The notes beneath the pieces were generated by a model. That model was not told where the DNA came from. It saw only the letters and a program-made list of their open reading frames with translations, and ran no database searches. This document shows positions 7,594 through 15,907 of a DNA stretch of 64,000 nt, piece after piece. Positions within the stretch are counted from its first letter, which is position 1; each line of letters starts with the position of its first letter. The stretch comes from an uncultured Ruminococcus sp. (GTDB lineage: Bacteria > Bacillota > Clostridia > Oscillospirales > Ruminococcaceae). Location: assembly GCA_910579955.1 (NCBI GenBank), contig CAJTWE010000012.1, positions 1 to 64,000 of the forward strand. The letters are read 5' to 3'. The position numbers and the translations under genes are program-made.

Positions 7594-8058
7594 TTAGTGG
7601 AAGCTTTCCTTAATGGCTCTACCAATTTGACGCTGTGCATCCTTTTTAGCTGCACTTTGCCTCTTATCATAAAGCTTTTTACCCTTGCAAAGTCCAACTT
7701 TTACCTTGACTTTAGAATCCTTAAAATATAAAGATAATGGTACAAGAGTAAGGCCATCCTGCTTAACTTTTCCAAAAAGGCGCAAAATTTCACGTTTATG
7801 CATCAAAAGCTTTCTTACTCTTCTAGGCTCTGTTCTTGCCAATCCATCTTTTTCATAAGGTGAAATATGCATTCCCTTCAAAAACAATTCACCGTTTTCA
7901 ATATCACACCAACTGTCTTTGAGATTTACATTTCCAAGCCTTATTGACTTTACCTCATTGCCCTGAAGCTCAATTCCAGCTTCCATATCTTCAAGTATAA
8001 AATACTCATGACGTGCCTGACGATTTTCACTTATAAGCTTCGTTCCTTTTGTGATCAT
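7594..8058 (-). CDS. smpB: SsrA-binding protein SmpB
   Basis: 154-residue RNA-binding protein that delivers tmRNA to stalled ribosomes. The N-terminal part has the family signature (ARHEYFILEDMEAGIELQGNEVKS written here as ARHEYFILED and GIELQGNEVKSIR), the middle has the beta-barrel core SPYEKDG, and the tail is basic (KLYDKRQSAAKKDAQRQIGR), as needed to enter the mRNA channel. Full length for the family. It directly precedes ssrA (25 nt), a common pairing. No independent promoter was assigned to ssrA. Confidence 0.97.
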   Translation of the reverse strand: MITKGTKLISENRQARHEYFILEDMEAGIELQGNEVKSIRLGNVNLKDSWCDIENGELFLKGMHISPYEKDGLARTEPRRVRKLLMHKREILRLFGKVKQDGLTLVPLSLYFKDSKVKVKVGLCKGKKLYDKRQSAAKKDAQRQIGRAIKESFH

Positions 8059-8146
8059 TCTACACCTTCTTCCTGTATTTAGTAAGATATTATATCATAT
8101 TTCCAAGCATTCGTCTGTAAACTACATATAAACAAAATGTAATTTT

Positions 8147-8446
8147 TTATTCTTTCTCGTGAATGCCTAATCTCTCAAATACAGCTTTATATCCTTCTTC
8201 ACCATTCTTTATACTACGATTTACACGGCTTATCGTTGCAGTAGAAGCTCCTGTTTCTGCTACAATATCGGTAAAAACATGGTGAGTATACAGCATCTTC
8301 GCAACATGCAGACGCTGTGCCATTGCATCAAGCTCCTGATAAGTACAGAGATCCTGAAAAAATGCACGGCATTCATCTATATTTTTTAATTCTAAAATAG
8401 CTTCAAACAGTGCATTTGTGTCCTTATTAAAAAGATTCTTTTTCAT
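8147..8446 (-). CDS. yerC: YerC/YecD family TrpR-related regulator
   Basis: 99-residue DNA-binding protein of the TrpR superfamily. The central QELDAMAQRLHVAKML and the helix-turn-helix TDIVAETGASTATISRVNRS (about 58-77) are the diagnostic region. Members of this family have been proposed to control histidine biosynthesis in Firmicutes (HisR), and a his operon with a palindrome over its promoter lies at 47.4 kb, so this is a candidate regulator for it. That link is inference. ATG at 8446; the gene stands alone between smpB and the SDR. Confidence 0.88.
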   Translation of the reverse strand: MKKNLFNKDTNALFEAILELKNIDECRAFFQDLCTYQELDAMAQRLHVAKMLYTHHVFTDIVAETGASTATISRVNRSIKNGEEGYKAVFERLGIHEKE

Positions 8447-8572
8447 TTAAGTTCGCTCGCTTTCCATACTAATAAGTATATTTTAGCACATTAAAGTGTA
8501 AATGTAAAGCCCTTTTAAAAAATTACTTCGACTTTTACAATATAAAAAATTAAAACATATAAAATTAAACAC

Positions 8573-8609
8573 AACAAAGCCGCCCCATATAAATCAGGAC
8601 AGCTTTGTT
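8573..8609 (-). terminator. Weak terminator after the SDR gene
   Basis: 8-bp stem AACAAAGC/GCTTTGTT (8573-8580, 8602-8609) just beyond the SDR stop. The downstream T-run is poor, so confidence is moderate. Confidence 0.45.
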
Positions 8610-8632
8610 TATAAATGGTTAAACCATAAAAA

Positions 8633-9379
8633 TTAACTTCTTGCTAATCCATCAACATTAAGCACAACGCCTGTAATATAGGATGCCTCCTCAGAAGCCA
8701 AAAAAACAAAAGCATTAGCAATATCTTCAGGCTGTCCAAGTCTGCGCAGAGGAATTTGTGCAATAAGAGGTTCAATAACTTCTTTTGGTACAGCTTTCAT
8801 CATATCAGTTTCGGTAATTCCCGGTGCAACTGCATTTACTCTTATGCCCTTAGGACCGAGTTCACGTGCAAGTGAAAGTGTAAGTCCATTTACAGCAAAT
8901 TTAGAGGCAGGATAAGTAACACCACTTGGCTGTCCATAAACGCTTACCATAGAAGATGTATTCAAAATAACACCGCCACCCTGTGCAGTCATAATATCAG
9001 CAGCAGCCTTGGAAGCACTTATTACACCTTTAACATTTAGATCCATAACCTTATCAAAAAGCTCCTCTGTATAATTAGAAAGGGGAGTGCTTTCAGATAC
9101 ACCGGCATTGTTTACAAGAATATCAATTATACCGAATTTCTCACAAACTGCGCCAAAAGCAGCTTTTACATCTGAAAAGTCACAAAGATTTGGGCTGATT
9201 CCCATTATTTCTGCACCTTCAAATTCTGATCTGAGCTTATCAGCTGCCCTATCTGCATTAGCCTGATTACTTGCTGTAATAACTACCTTTGCACCTTCTC
9301 TCAGGAAAGCCTGTGCTGTTGCATAACCTATACCTCTGCTGCCACCAGTAATAACTGCCACCTTGTTCTTTAATCTCAT
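8633..9379 (-). CDS. SDR-family oxidoreductase (FabG-like)
   Basis: 248-residue NAD(P)-dependent short-chain dehydrogenase/reductase. It shows the Rossmann motif TGGSRGIG, the NNAG motif (LVNNAGVS), catalytic Ser in NTSSMVS and YPASK (Tyr/Lys pair), and the C-terminal GVVLNVDG typical of 3-oxoacyl-ACP reductases. The frame runs upstream to 9451, but the ATG at 9379 gives the normal family start and has AGAAGG 8 nt before it. It is not in a fatty-acid gene cluster, so the substrate cannot be fixed; another alcohol/ketone substrate is equally possible. Confidence 0.88.
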   Translation of the reverse strand: MRLKNKVAVITGGSRGIGYATAQAFLREGAKVVITASNQANADRAADKLRSEFEGAEIMGISPNLCDFSDVKAAFGAVCEKFGIIDILVNNAGVSESTPLSNYTEELFDKVMDLNVKGVISASKAAADIMTAQGGGVILNTSSMVSVYGQPSGVTYPASKFAVNGLTLSLARELGPKGIRVNAVAPGITETDMMKAVPKEVIEPLIAQIPLRRLGQPEDIANAFVFLASEEASYITGVVLNVDGLARS

Positions 9380-9486
9380 AATAACAACCTTCTTTAAGAT
9401 AATATTTAATATTAGTATTATACCAAACATTTGTTGTAATTTAATGAACATGATAACAATATTACAAAAAGTTCATAATTTTATGT

Positions 9487-9492
9487 TATAAT
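9487..9492 (+). promoter_or_regulatory. -10 box of the hpt promoter
   Basis: TATAAT 36 nt before the hpt start, with a weak TTACAA 19 nt upstream as -35. It lies in the divergent region shared with the SDR gene. Confidence 0.5.
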
Positions 9493-9528
9493 ATCATCAA
9501 AGTCATTAGTATGGAGATGAGTATATTT

Positions 9529-10062
9529 ATGAAAAATTACAAAAGCAAAATAAAAAACACACTTATTACCGAAGAGGAAATAAAAGAAAAAATAAAGCAA
9601 GCAGGAGAATTTATAAATTCTATTTATGATGGAAATCCGATTCTTCTGACAGGCATTTTAAATGGTTCGTTTATGTTTATGGCAGATCTTTGCCGTAATG
9701 TTACTGTACCATGCGAAGTAGGCTTTATGAAAGCAAGCAGCTACTACAATGGAACGGTGTCTGCCGGAAATGTAAGCATTACGCTCGATCTTGCTCAAGA
9801 TATAAGCCGCTATCATGTTGTAATAGCTGAAGATATTATTGATACCGGCAGGACTTTAAAAGAAGTAACCGAAATCCTCAGAAAAAGAAATCCACTGTCA
9901 CTTCATGTAATAACACTCCTTGATAAGCCTTCCAGAAGAGTGGTAGACTTTAAAGCCGATATGTCTCTTTTCACAATACCCGATAAATTTGTAATAGGAT
10001 ACGGTCTTGATTGTGGAGAGTATTACAGAAATCTGCCTTACATTGCAGAATACAAAGAATAA
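9529..10062 (+). CDS. hpt: Hypoxanthine phosphoribosyltransferase
   Basis: Purine salvage enzyme converting hypoxanthine or guanine plus PRPP to the nucleotide. The PRPP-binding signature VVIAEDIIDTGRTL is clear in the C-terminal half, and ILNGSFMFMADL and the MKASSYY loop match the HPRT fold. Of three close ATG codons (9511, 9517, 9529) I choose 9529, because GGAGATGAG sits at a normal distance only from it; this gives 177 residues, close to the family norm. The 3' end overlaps the convergent radical SAM gene by 25 nt. Confidence 0.92.
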   Translation: MKNYKSKIKNTLITEEEIKEKIKQAGEFINSIYDGNPILLTGILNGSFMFMADLCRNVTVPCEVGFMKASSYYNGTVSAGNVSITLDLAQDISRYHVVIAEDIIDTGRTLKEVTEILRKRNPLSLHVITLLDKPSRRVVDFKADMSLFTIPDKFVIGYGLDCGEYYRNLPYIAEYKE

Positions 10063-10970
10063 CGGTCGCTTTGAAAAGCATTTGTTTCTTTAAGCTTTTT
10101 TGATATAAGATTCAATACTCTGCGTTTGTTTTTGCTCCACATGGGCGCTACAAGTTTTTCTGCATCGCCATCACCCGTAAGTCTTTCACAAACTGTTTCA
10201 GGCGGCAAAAGCCTTATTTGCTCCGCCACAATGCTAACATATTCTTCTTCAGTAAGAATATGAAAAGGATGTTTTTCGTATATTTCGGAAAGAATCGTGC
10301 CTTTTATTACATGCAGAAGCTGAATCTTTACTCCATCCGGATGCCATGACCCAGCTATTTTTACAGTTTCGAGCATTTGTTCTCTTGTTTCAAAAGGCAG
10401 GCCGTTTATAATATGCAAACATACACGTACACCAAGACTTTTTAGTCTTTCGGTACATTTTTGAATCGTTTCACGTTGGCAGCATAAATTCATTCTTGCA
10501 GCCGTTTCATCATGAATTGTTTGCAGTCCAAGCTCTACAGTAAGATATGTACGTTTTGCAAGTTCTTCTAAATAAGTATAAACCTCCTCAGAAATACAGT
10601 CAGCTCGTGTAGCAATGGACAAACCTATAACATTTGGAAAAGCAAGTGCTTCTTCATATGTGGTTTTGAGAACATCTATAGGTGCATATGTATTTGTATT
10701 AGCCTGAAAATAAGCAATTATTTTTGCATCAGGAGCTTTTTTATAAATACGTCTGCTCTCAGCCTCAAGCTGCTCTGTAACAGAACCTTTGCCTGTAAAA
10801 TATCCACTTCCACCATCACAAAAAAGACAACCTTTGCTGCTCATAGTGCCGTCTTTGCTAGGACAGCTAAAGCCTGCGTCAATGACCGCTTTCATAACAC
10901 GAATCCCGAAATTTCTTTTGTTAAAACAAGATAGAGAATAATATCTCTGGTTTTGATAAATAGGATGCAC
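10038..10970 (-). CDS. Radical SAM protein, TIGR01212 (YhcC-like) family
   Basis: 310-residue radical SAM enzyme of unknown substrate. The cluster-binding cysteines lie in an N-terminal segment (CPSKDGTMSSKGCLFC) in the spaced arrangement of this family; further family blocks are YFQANTNTYAP, VIGLSIATRADC and ELGLQTIHD. The start is GTG at 10970 with GGAGG 7 nt upstream. It follows a long structured leader or RNA with its own promoter and terminator (11021-11236), so the gene may be under attenuation. The 3' end overlaps hpt tail-to-tail. Confidence 0.88.
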   Translation of the reverse strand: MHPIYQNQRYYSLSCFNKRNFGIRVMKAVIDAGFSCPSKDGTMSSKGCLFCDGGSGYFTGKGSVTEQLEAESRRIYKKAPDAKIIAYFQANTNTYAPIDVLKTTYEEALAFPNVIGLSIATRADCISEEVYTYLEELAKRTYLTVELGLQTIHDETAARMNLCCQRETIQKCTERLKSLGVRVCLHIINGLPFETREQMLETVKIAGSWHPDGVKIQLLHVIKGTILSEIYEKHPFHILTEEEYVSIVAEQIRLLPPETVCERLTGDGDAEKLVAPMWSKNKRRVLNLISKKLKETNAFQSDRYSLYSAM

Positions 10971-11020
10971 TTTGAACCTCCGTTATATTATTATATTTAT
11001 TAAATTTAGCTTTCAATACG

Positions 11021-11236
11021 AAAAAATGCCGACAGCAGGAGAGAGAACTGTCGGCTTTAGGATATATGTAAAACGCTGCATAAACAGCGTCTGTTTTTGG
11101 TCCGTTTCGCAAAAGGGAAACGGTAAGCTTAAATCAAATCAACAATTGCTGTTTTTAACTTGTTTTTAGTATACCCCTATAATGTGTATTCCTTGTGATA
11201 GCTCTTTGCAATCCATTTGAAAAATAAAAGAAAGCT
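11021..11236 (-). ncRNA. Structured small RNA or leader upstream of the radical SAM gene
   Basis: A strong promoter on the minus strand should start a transcript near 11236. It ends at a terminator (stem 11028-11035 with 11048-11055, then six U). Within about 215 nt I see long-range pairs: AAGCUU with AAGCUU, CAAAU with AUUUG, AUUGC with GCAAU, forming one rod. Two local hairpins (CCGUUUC/GAAACGG and ACGCUG/CAGCGU) then precede the terminator. There is no long ORF. I could not match it to 6S, SRP, RNase P, T-box or a known riboswitch. The radical SAM start codon is 51 nt past the terminator, so it may be a free RNA or an attenuating leader. Confidence 0.55.
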
Positions 11237-11242
11237 TGAACT

Positions 11243-11271
11243 ATTATATCATGTTTTTTCTCGCTTTGCAA
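11243..11271 (-). promoter_or_regulatory. Promoter of the structured RNA/radical SAM leader
   Basis: On the minus strand TTGCAA (11271-11266), 17-nt spacer, TATAAT (11248-11243): a near-consensus vegetative promoter with nothing but the structured RNA immediately downstream. Confidence 0.75.
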
Positions 11272-11280
11272 GACACTTTT

Positions 11281-11307
11281 TTTGCATAAAATGTTTTGCA
11301 TAAAATC
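11281..11307. repeat. Two direct repeats between divergent promoters
   Basis: TTTGCATAAAAT occurs twice (11281 and 11295, period 14 nt) between the minus-strand RNA promoter and the miaB promoter. Possible regulator binding sites; could be chance in AT-rich DNA. Confidence 0.4.
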
Positions 11308-11309
11308 AC

Positions 11310-11338
11310 TTGAAAAGTAAATCTCATTATGCTATAAT
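11310..11338 (+). promoter_or_regulatory. miaB operon promoter
   Basis: TTGAAA, 17-nt spacer, TATAAT, 49 nt before the miaB ATG. Probably drives miaB, the ricA-like gene and mutS. Confidence 0.75.
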
Positions 11339-11386
11339 AAATAAGATAATGTATTATTTAATTTATGATTAAAGTGAGGATTATAG

Positions 11387-12781
11387 ATGACTGCAAATGA
11401 GTGTAATATAATGAATCCTGAGGTGCAAAAGCAGGTTTCAAAATATGTAAAAATGTACAGCCGAAAGGGTGCTGTCGCATATGTACACAGCTTCGGCTGT
11501 CAGCTGAATGTTTCGGACGGTGAAAAAATAAAGGGTATACTTGCTTCTTTAGAATTTGATTTTACAGATGATTATAAAAATGCTGATCTTATTTTGCTCA
11601 ACACCTGTGCTGTTCGTGAAAGCGCAGAGGATACTGTTTACGGTACTCTTGGCAATATAAAGAAATACAAAAAAGAAAACCCGGGAGTTATACTCATTCT
11701 ATGTGGCTGTATGGCACAAGAACCTAAAACTATAGAAAAAATAAAAAAGCATTATCCATTTGTGGATATTCTTTTTGGAACATCTGCGCTTAGTCAGCTT
11801 CCGAAGCTTTTACTTGAACATTACGAGGGAAAAAAGCTTGCATTTGATACCAAAGAATACAAAGAGGAATTCGGTGCATCTTATCAGATAAGGGAAAGCA
11901 GTTTTAAAGCCTCTGTACCTATAATGTTTGGATGTAATAATTTCTGTACATACTGTATAGTGCCTTATGTAAGAGGAAGAGAGAGAAGCCGTAATGCAGA
12001 GGTTATAATTCAAGAGGTAAAAGAGCTTGTTAAAAACGGATACAAAGAAATCATGCTGTTAGGTCAAAACGTAAACTCCTACGGCAATGACCTCCCTGAT
12101 GGAATGAGCTTTTCGGAACTACTCAGAGAGCTTAACAAAATAGAAGGGGATTTCTGGATTCGATTTATGTCTTCTCATCCAAAAGATGCAGGAAAAGATC
12201 TGCTCGACGCTATACTTGAATGTGATAAGGTCGGAAAGCATTTGCATCTGCCTGTTCAGTGCGGAAGCAATTCTGTGCTAAAGCGTATGAACCGCAATTA
12301 TACAGCAGAAAAGTACAAAGAAATAGTCAATTATCTTAGAGAACGCAGCGAAGGCTTTGCACTATCAAGTGATATTATGGTAGGCTTTCCAAATGAAACA
12401 GAGGAAGAATTCGAAGATACCTTAAAGCTCGTAGAAGAAGTCAAGTTTGATAATATCTTTACATTTATATATTCCAAACGAAGCGGAACAAAAGCTGCTG
12501 AAATGGAAGATATTACAACAGATGCAGAAAAGCGTATACGCATGGACAGGCTTTTAAAACTACAAAGAAATGTTGCCACAGAAAATTATAAAAGATTTAT
12601 AGGAACTGTAGTGCGTGTACTCGTTGAAGGCGAAAGCAAGCAGGGTGAAGGTTGGTTATTTGGCAAGAGCAGCGCCTATACTATAGTAGAGTTCAAGGGA
12701 GATAAGTCTTTTATTGGAACATTTGTAGATGTAAAAATAACTGATGCCAGAAATTGGGCAGTAAGCGGAGAACTTGTATAA
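11387..12781 (+). CDS. miaB: tRNA-2-methylthio-N6-dimethylallyladenosine synthase
   Basis: Methylthiotransferase that adds the 2-methylthio group to i6A37 in tRNAs reading UNN codons; it acts after MiaA (encoded at 18650). 464 residues: N-terminal UPF0004 domain with HSFGCQLN, conserved Cys in LNTCAVRE and CGCMAQ (second cluster), radical SAM C-x3-C-x2-C in FGCNNFCTYCIVP, and a C-terminal TRAM domain ending in ISDARNW-like ITDARNWAVSGEL. ATG at 11387 has GAGGA upstream. It leads a cluster with the ricA-like gene and mutS, the same order as ymcB-ymcA-(cotE)-mutS in Bacillus. Confidence 0.97.
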   Translation: MTANECNIMNPEVQKQVSKYVKMYSRKGAVAYVHSFGCQLNVSDGEKIKGILASLEFDFTDDYKNADLILLNTCAVRESAEDTVYGTLGNIKKYKKENPGVILILCGCMAQEPKTIEKIKKHYPFVDILFGTSALSQLPKLLLEHYEGKKLAFDTKEYKEEFGASYQIRESSFKASVPIMFGCNNFCTYCIVPYVRGRERSRNAEVIIQEVKELVKNGYKEIMLLGQNVNSYGNDLPDGMSFSELLRELNKIEGDFWIRFMSSHPKDAGKDLLDAILECDKVGKHLHLPVQCGSNSVLKRMNRNYTAEKYKEIVNYLRERSEGFALSSDIMVGFPNETEEEFEDTLKLVEEVKFDNIFTFIYSKRSGTKAAEMEDITTDAEKRIRMDRLLKLQRNVATENYKRFIGTVVRVLVEGESKQGEGWLFGKSSAYTIVEFKGDKSFIGTFVDVKITDARNWAVSGELV

Positions 12782-12802
12782 GTAAAAGGAGAATATTATA
12801 TT

Positions 12803-13213
12803 ATGACAGTAGATGAAGCCGTTAGAAATTTAGGTAAGGCTATCCAAAATGATTGCCGTTATAAAAGATATGTTGCAGCAAAAAAAGCAAATGACGAAAA
12901 CGAAGCTTTGCAAAATCAGATAGGTGAATTTCAGCTGCTCAGAATGAACTTCCAGCGTAATGCAGAAAAAAGCGAGCAATCAAGTGAAAAACTTACAAAA
13001 ATGGAAGAAACATTGCAGAAAATGTATGATGCAATAATTGCAACTGATGGTATGAAGGAATTTCAAGCTGCAAAAGATGAAGTTGATGCTATGATGAATG
13101 ATGTTGACGCTATTATTTCGCTTAGCCTTAGCGGTGAAGATCCCGAAACATGTCACACAACAGAAAACAGTTGTGGCGGAAACTGTGCAAATTGTAGTGC
13201 CGGTTGTCACTAA
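12803..13213 (+). CDS. YlbF/YmcA (RicA/RicF) family protein with C-terminal Cys cluster
   Basis: 136-residue helical protein of the YlbF/YmcA family, related to members of the Bacillus RicAFT complex that promotes RNase Y processing and affects sporulation and competence. Residues 1-105 are almost wholly alpha-helical. The last 20 residues hold four cysteines in CGGNCANCSAGC plus an upstream Cys and two His, a likely metal or Fe-S site. Position directly after miaB matches ymcA. Good ribosome-binding site AAAAGGAG. Whether it corresponds to RicA or RicF cannot be decided from sequence alone. Confidence 0.85.
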   Translation: MTVDEAVRNLGKAIQNDCRYKRYVAAKKANDENEALQNQIGEFQLLRMNFQRNAEKSEQSSEKLTKMEETLQKMYDAIIATDGMKEFQAAKDEVDAMMNDVDAIISLSLSGEDPETCHTTENSCGGNCANCSAGCH

Positions 13214-13238
13214 TGCCCTTTAAGTGAGGAGAAATATT

Positions 13239-15854
13239 ATGATGATCGACAAGGAAAAACTGTCGCCTATGATGCGGCAGTATATTTCTGTAAAAGAAGC
13301 CAATCCAGATTGTGTGCTTTTTTACCGTTTGGGTGACTTTTATGAAATGTTTTTTGATGATGCAATTGAAATTTCAAGAGCTTTAGAACTTACTCTCACA
13401 GGAAGAGACTGCGGTCTTCCGGAACGTGCTCCAATGTGCGGAGTTCCATTTCACAGCGTAGATGTCTATCTTAAAAAACTTGTAGAAATGGGATACAAGG
13501 TTGCAATATGCGAACAGCTTACCGACCCCTCAGCAGCAAAGGGTTTGGTAGAACGTGGAATAGTACGAATTGTTACGCCGGGTACACTTATTGAAAGCAG
13601 TATGCTTGAGGACGGTTCAAATAACTACATCGGCTGTATTTACGCCGATGAAAACGACTCTGTCGGAATGTGTTTTGCTGATTTATCAACAGGTGAACTA
13701 AAGGCAATGCAGCCGATAACCTCTATGCAGGAAGAAAAGATAATAGACGCACTGTCGAGATTTTCTCCGGCTGAAATTTTGCTTTCAGAAAATGCCGCAC
13801 GCTTTGATTCTGTTATGAATTTTATAAAAGTAAGACTTGGCTGCGTAGTAACTATGCGTAATACTTCATGCTTTGCGCCTTTGGAAAACGCTGAATATGT
13901 TTGCTCGCAGCTTGGAGTTTCATCTCCTGAAATGCTTGGACTTACTGCCAATGGATCAGATCTATGCGCTGTATGCGGAGTATTTGATTATATTCGTGAA
14001 ACTCAGAAAAATACTATCGGAAGATTTGTATCAATAGAAATATGTGATTCCGAATCCGCTCTTGGACTTGATCTTAATGCAAGACGTAACCTTGAACTTA
14101 CGGAAACTATCAGAAACAAGGAAAAGAAAGGTTCACTGTTTTGGCTTGTTGATTCTACGAAAACATCTATGGGCAGGCGTATGCTTAAAAACTGGATAGA
14201 GCAGCCGCTTATTCAGCCGGTAAAAATCATAGCACGTCATGACGCTGTTAACGCTCTTATGAAGAAAAGAGTATCTCTTATGGAACTTAGAGATATGCTT
14301 GATAGTGTATATGATCTTGAAAGACTTATGACACGTGTAATTTATAAGACAGCAACGCCAAGAGATTTGAAGTCACTGAGTTCTACCGCAAGACAGCTTC
14401 CAACTATAAAAGCAGAACTTAAAAAGTTTGAGGATATAAGGCTTATTTCAGCTCTTGACAGACAAATTTCGCCGCTGGAAAATGTAGCAGAACTTGTAGA
14501 TCGTGCTATTGTTGAAAATCCACCTATTACAGTAAAAGACGGCGGTGTTATAGCTGAGGGGTATAACCACGAGCTCGACAATTTACGTATTATGATGGAT
14601 GGCGGCAATGAAATGCTTGATAAAATACTTGAAAAAGAGAAAAATATTACAGGCATTAAAAATTTAAAACTTGGTTTCAATCGTGTATTCGGCTATTATT
14701 TAGAAGTTACACGATCTTATTACGATTTGATACCGCCTAATTATATACGTAAGCAAACTCTTGCAAACTGTGAGCGCTTCATTACAGATGAGCTTAAAAA
14801 AATGGAAAATGATATTCTAAGTGCTAAGGATAAAGCACTGCGTCTTGAAGATGCTTTGTATTCTGAGGTAAGAGACACTCTTGCGGATGAACTTAAAAGC
14901 GTTCAAGAAACTGCAAATGCTGTTGCACAGCTTGATGTATTGTGTTCATTTGCAAATGTTTCTATAGAAAACAGATTTACAAGACCGGAGATCGCTATAG
15001 ATGGCGTTATCCAGATCAAGAATGGCCGTCATCCTGTAGTTGAACGTATGCTTGATGATGAAATGTTCGTTCCAAATGATACATATCTTGATTTGAAAGA
15101 TAATCGAATGATGCTTATTACAGGTCCTAATATGTCAGGTAAATCAACATACATGCGTCAGGTAGCACTTATTACACTCATGGCACAGATCGGCTGTTTC
15201 GTTCCTGCTGAATACGCTAAAATATCTGTTGTAGATAAGATATTCACAAGAGTTGGTGCATCTGATGATCTGACATCGGGTCAAAGTACATTCATGGTGG
15301 AAATGAGCGAAGTTTCAGACATTTTGAAATACGCTACTAAAAACAGTCTCGTTATTCTTGATGAAGTGGGAAGGGGCACGTCAACATTTGACGGAATAAG
15401 CATTGCAAAAGCAGTTGCAGAATATATAAGCAGCAAAAAAATCGGATGTAAGACAATGTTTGCAACACATTACCATGAGCTTATAGACCTTGAAAAATCT
15501 CAGGAAGGCGTTAAAAATTACAGTATCGCTGTAAAAAAGCATGGAGACTCAATACGATTCCTAAGAAAAATCGTTTCCGGAGGAACAGATGATAGCTTCG
15601 GAATAGAGGTAGCAAAACTGGCAGGACTTCCTGAGCAGGTAGTAAAACGTGCAAGAAAATTGCTTACTGAAATGGAACTTAACGCTGCAAAAGAAAAAAA
15701 TATTGTAAATAATGATACCGGACAAATAAGCTTTTCTGATTTAAAGCGTGAGCAGGCTATAGATATGCTTAGAAGAACAAATCCTGATGAGCTTTCAGAT
15801 AATGAATGCAGAGAGCTTCTCAGTGACGTTTTACGGCTTCTTCGTGAAACGTGA
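13239..15854 (+). CDS. mutS: DNA mismatch repair protein MutS
   Basis: Mismatch-recognition ATPase, 871 residues, acting with MutL. N-terminal mismatch-binding FYRLGDFYEMF, connector, clamp and core, then the ATPase: GPNMSGKST (Walker A), TFMVEMSE, VILDEVGRGTSTFDG (Walker B and signature) and ATHYHEL. ATG at 13239 (a second ATG follows directly) has GAGGAG 8 nt upstream; the frame upstream begins with GTG inside that site and is not a real start. Follows the ricA-like gene by 25 nt. Full length. Confidence 0.98.
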   Translation: MMIDKEKLSPMMRQYISVKEANPDCVLFYRLGDFYEMFFDDAIEISRALELTLTGRDCGLPERAPMCGVPFHSVDVYLKKLVEMGYKVAICEQLTDPSAAKGLVERGIVRIVTPGTLIESSMLEDGSNNYIGCIYADENDSVGMCFADLSTGELKAMQPITSMQEEKIIDALSRFSPAEILLSENAARFDSVMNFIKVRLGCVVTMRNTSCFAPLENAEYVCSQLGVSSPEMLGLTANGSDLCAVCGVFDYIRETQKNTIGRFVSIEICDSESALGLDLNARRNLELTETIRNKEKKGSLFWLVDSTKTSMGRRMLKNWIEQPLIQPVKIIARHDAVNALMKKRVSLMELRDMLDSVYDLERLMTRVIYKTATPRDLKSLSSTARQLPTIKAELKKFEDIRLISALDRQISPLENVAELVDRAIVENPPITVKDGGVIAEGYNHELDNLRIMMDGGNEMLDKILEKEKNITGIKNLKLGFNRVFGYYLEVTRSYYDLIPPNYIRKQTLANCERFITDELKKMENDILSAKDKALRLEDALYSEVRDTLADELKSVQETANAVAQLDVLCSFANVSIENRFTRPEIAIDGVIQIKNGRHPVVERMLDDEMFVPNDTYLDLKDNRMMLITGPNMSGKSTYMRQVALITLMAQIGCFVPAEYAKISVVDKIFTRVGASDDLTSGQSTFMVEMSEVSDILKYATKNSLVILDEVGRGTSTFDGISIAKAVAEYISSKKIGCKTMFATHYHELIDLEKSQEGVKNYSIAVKKHGDSIRFLRKIVSGGTDDSFGIEVAKLAGLPEQVVKRARKLLTEMELNAAKEKNIVNNDTGQISFSDLKREQAIDMLRRTNPDELSDNECRELLSDVLRLLRET

Positions 15855-15907
15855 TTTAAAACACAATGCGTGAGCAGATAAATCAGAGCTGAAAGGGAAA
15901 CAACAAA

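Noticed and set aside
11021..11236. 6S RNA identification
   Set aside because: Length and promoter would fit, but I could not place the closing stem and central bubble typical of 6S, so I left it unassigned.
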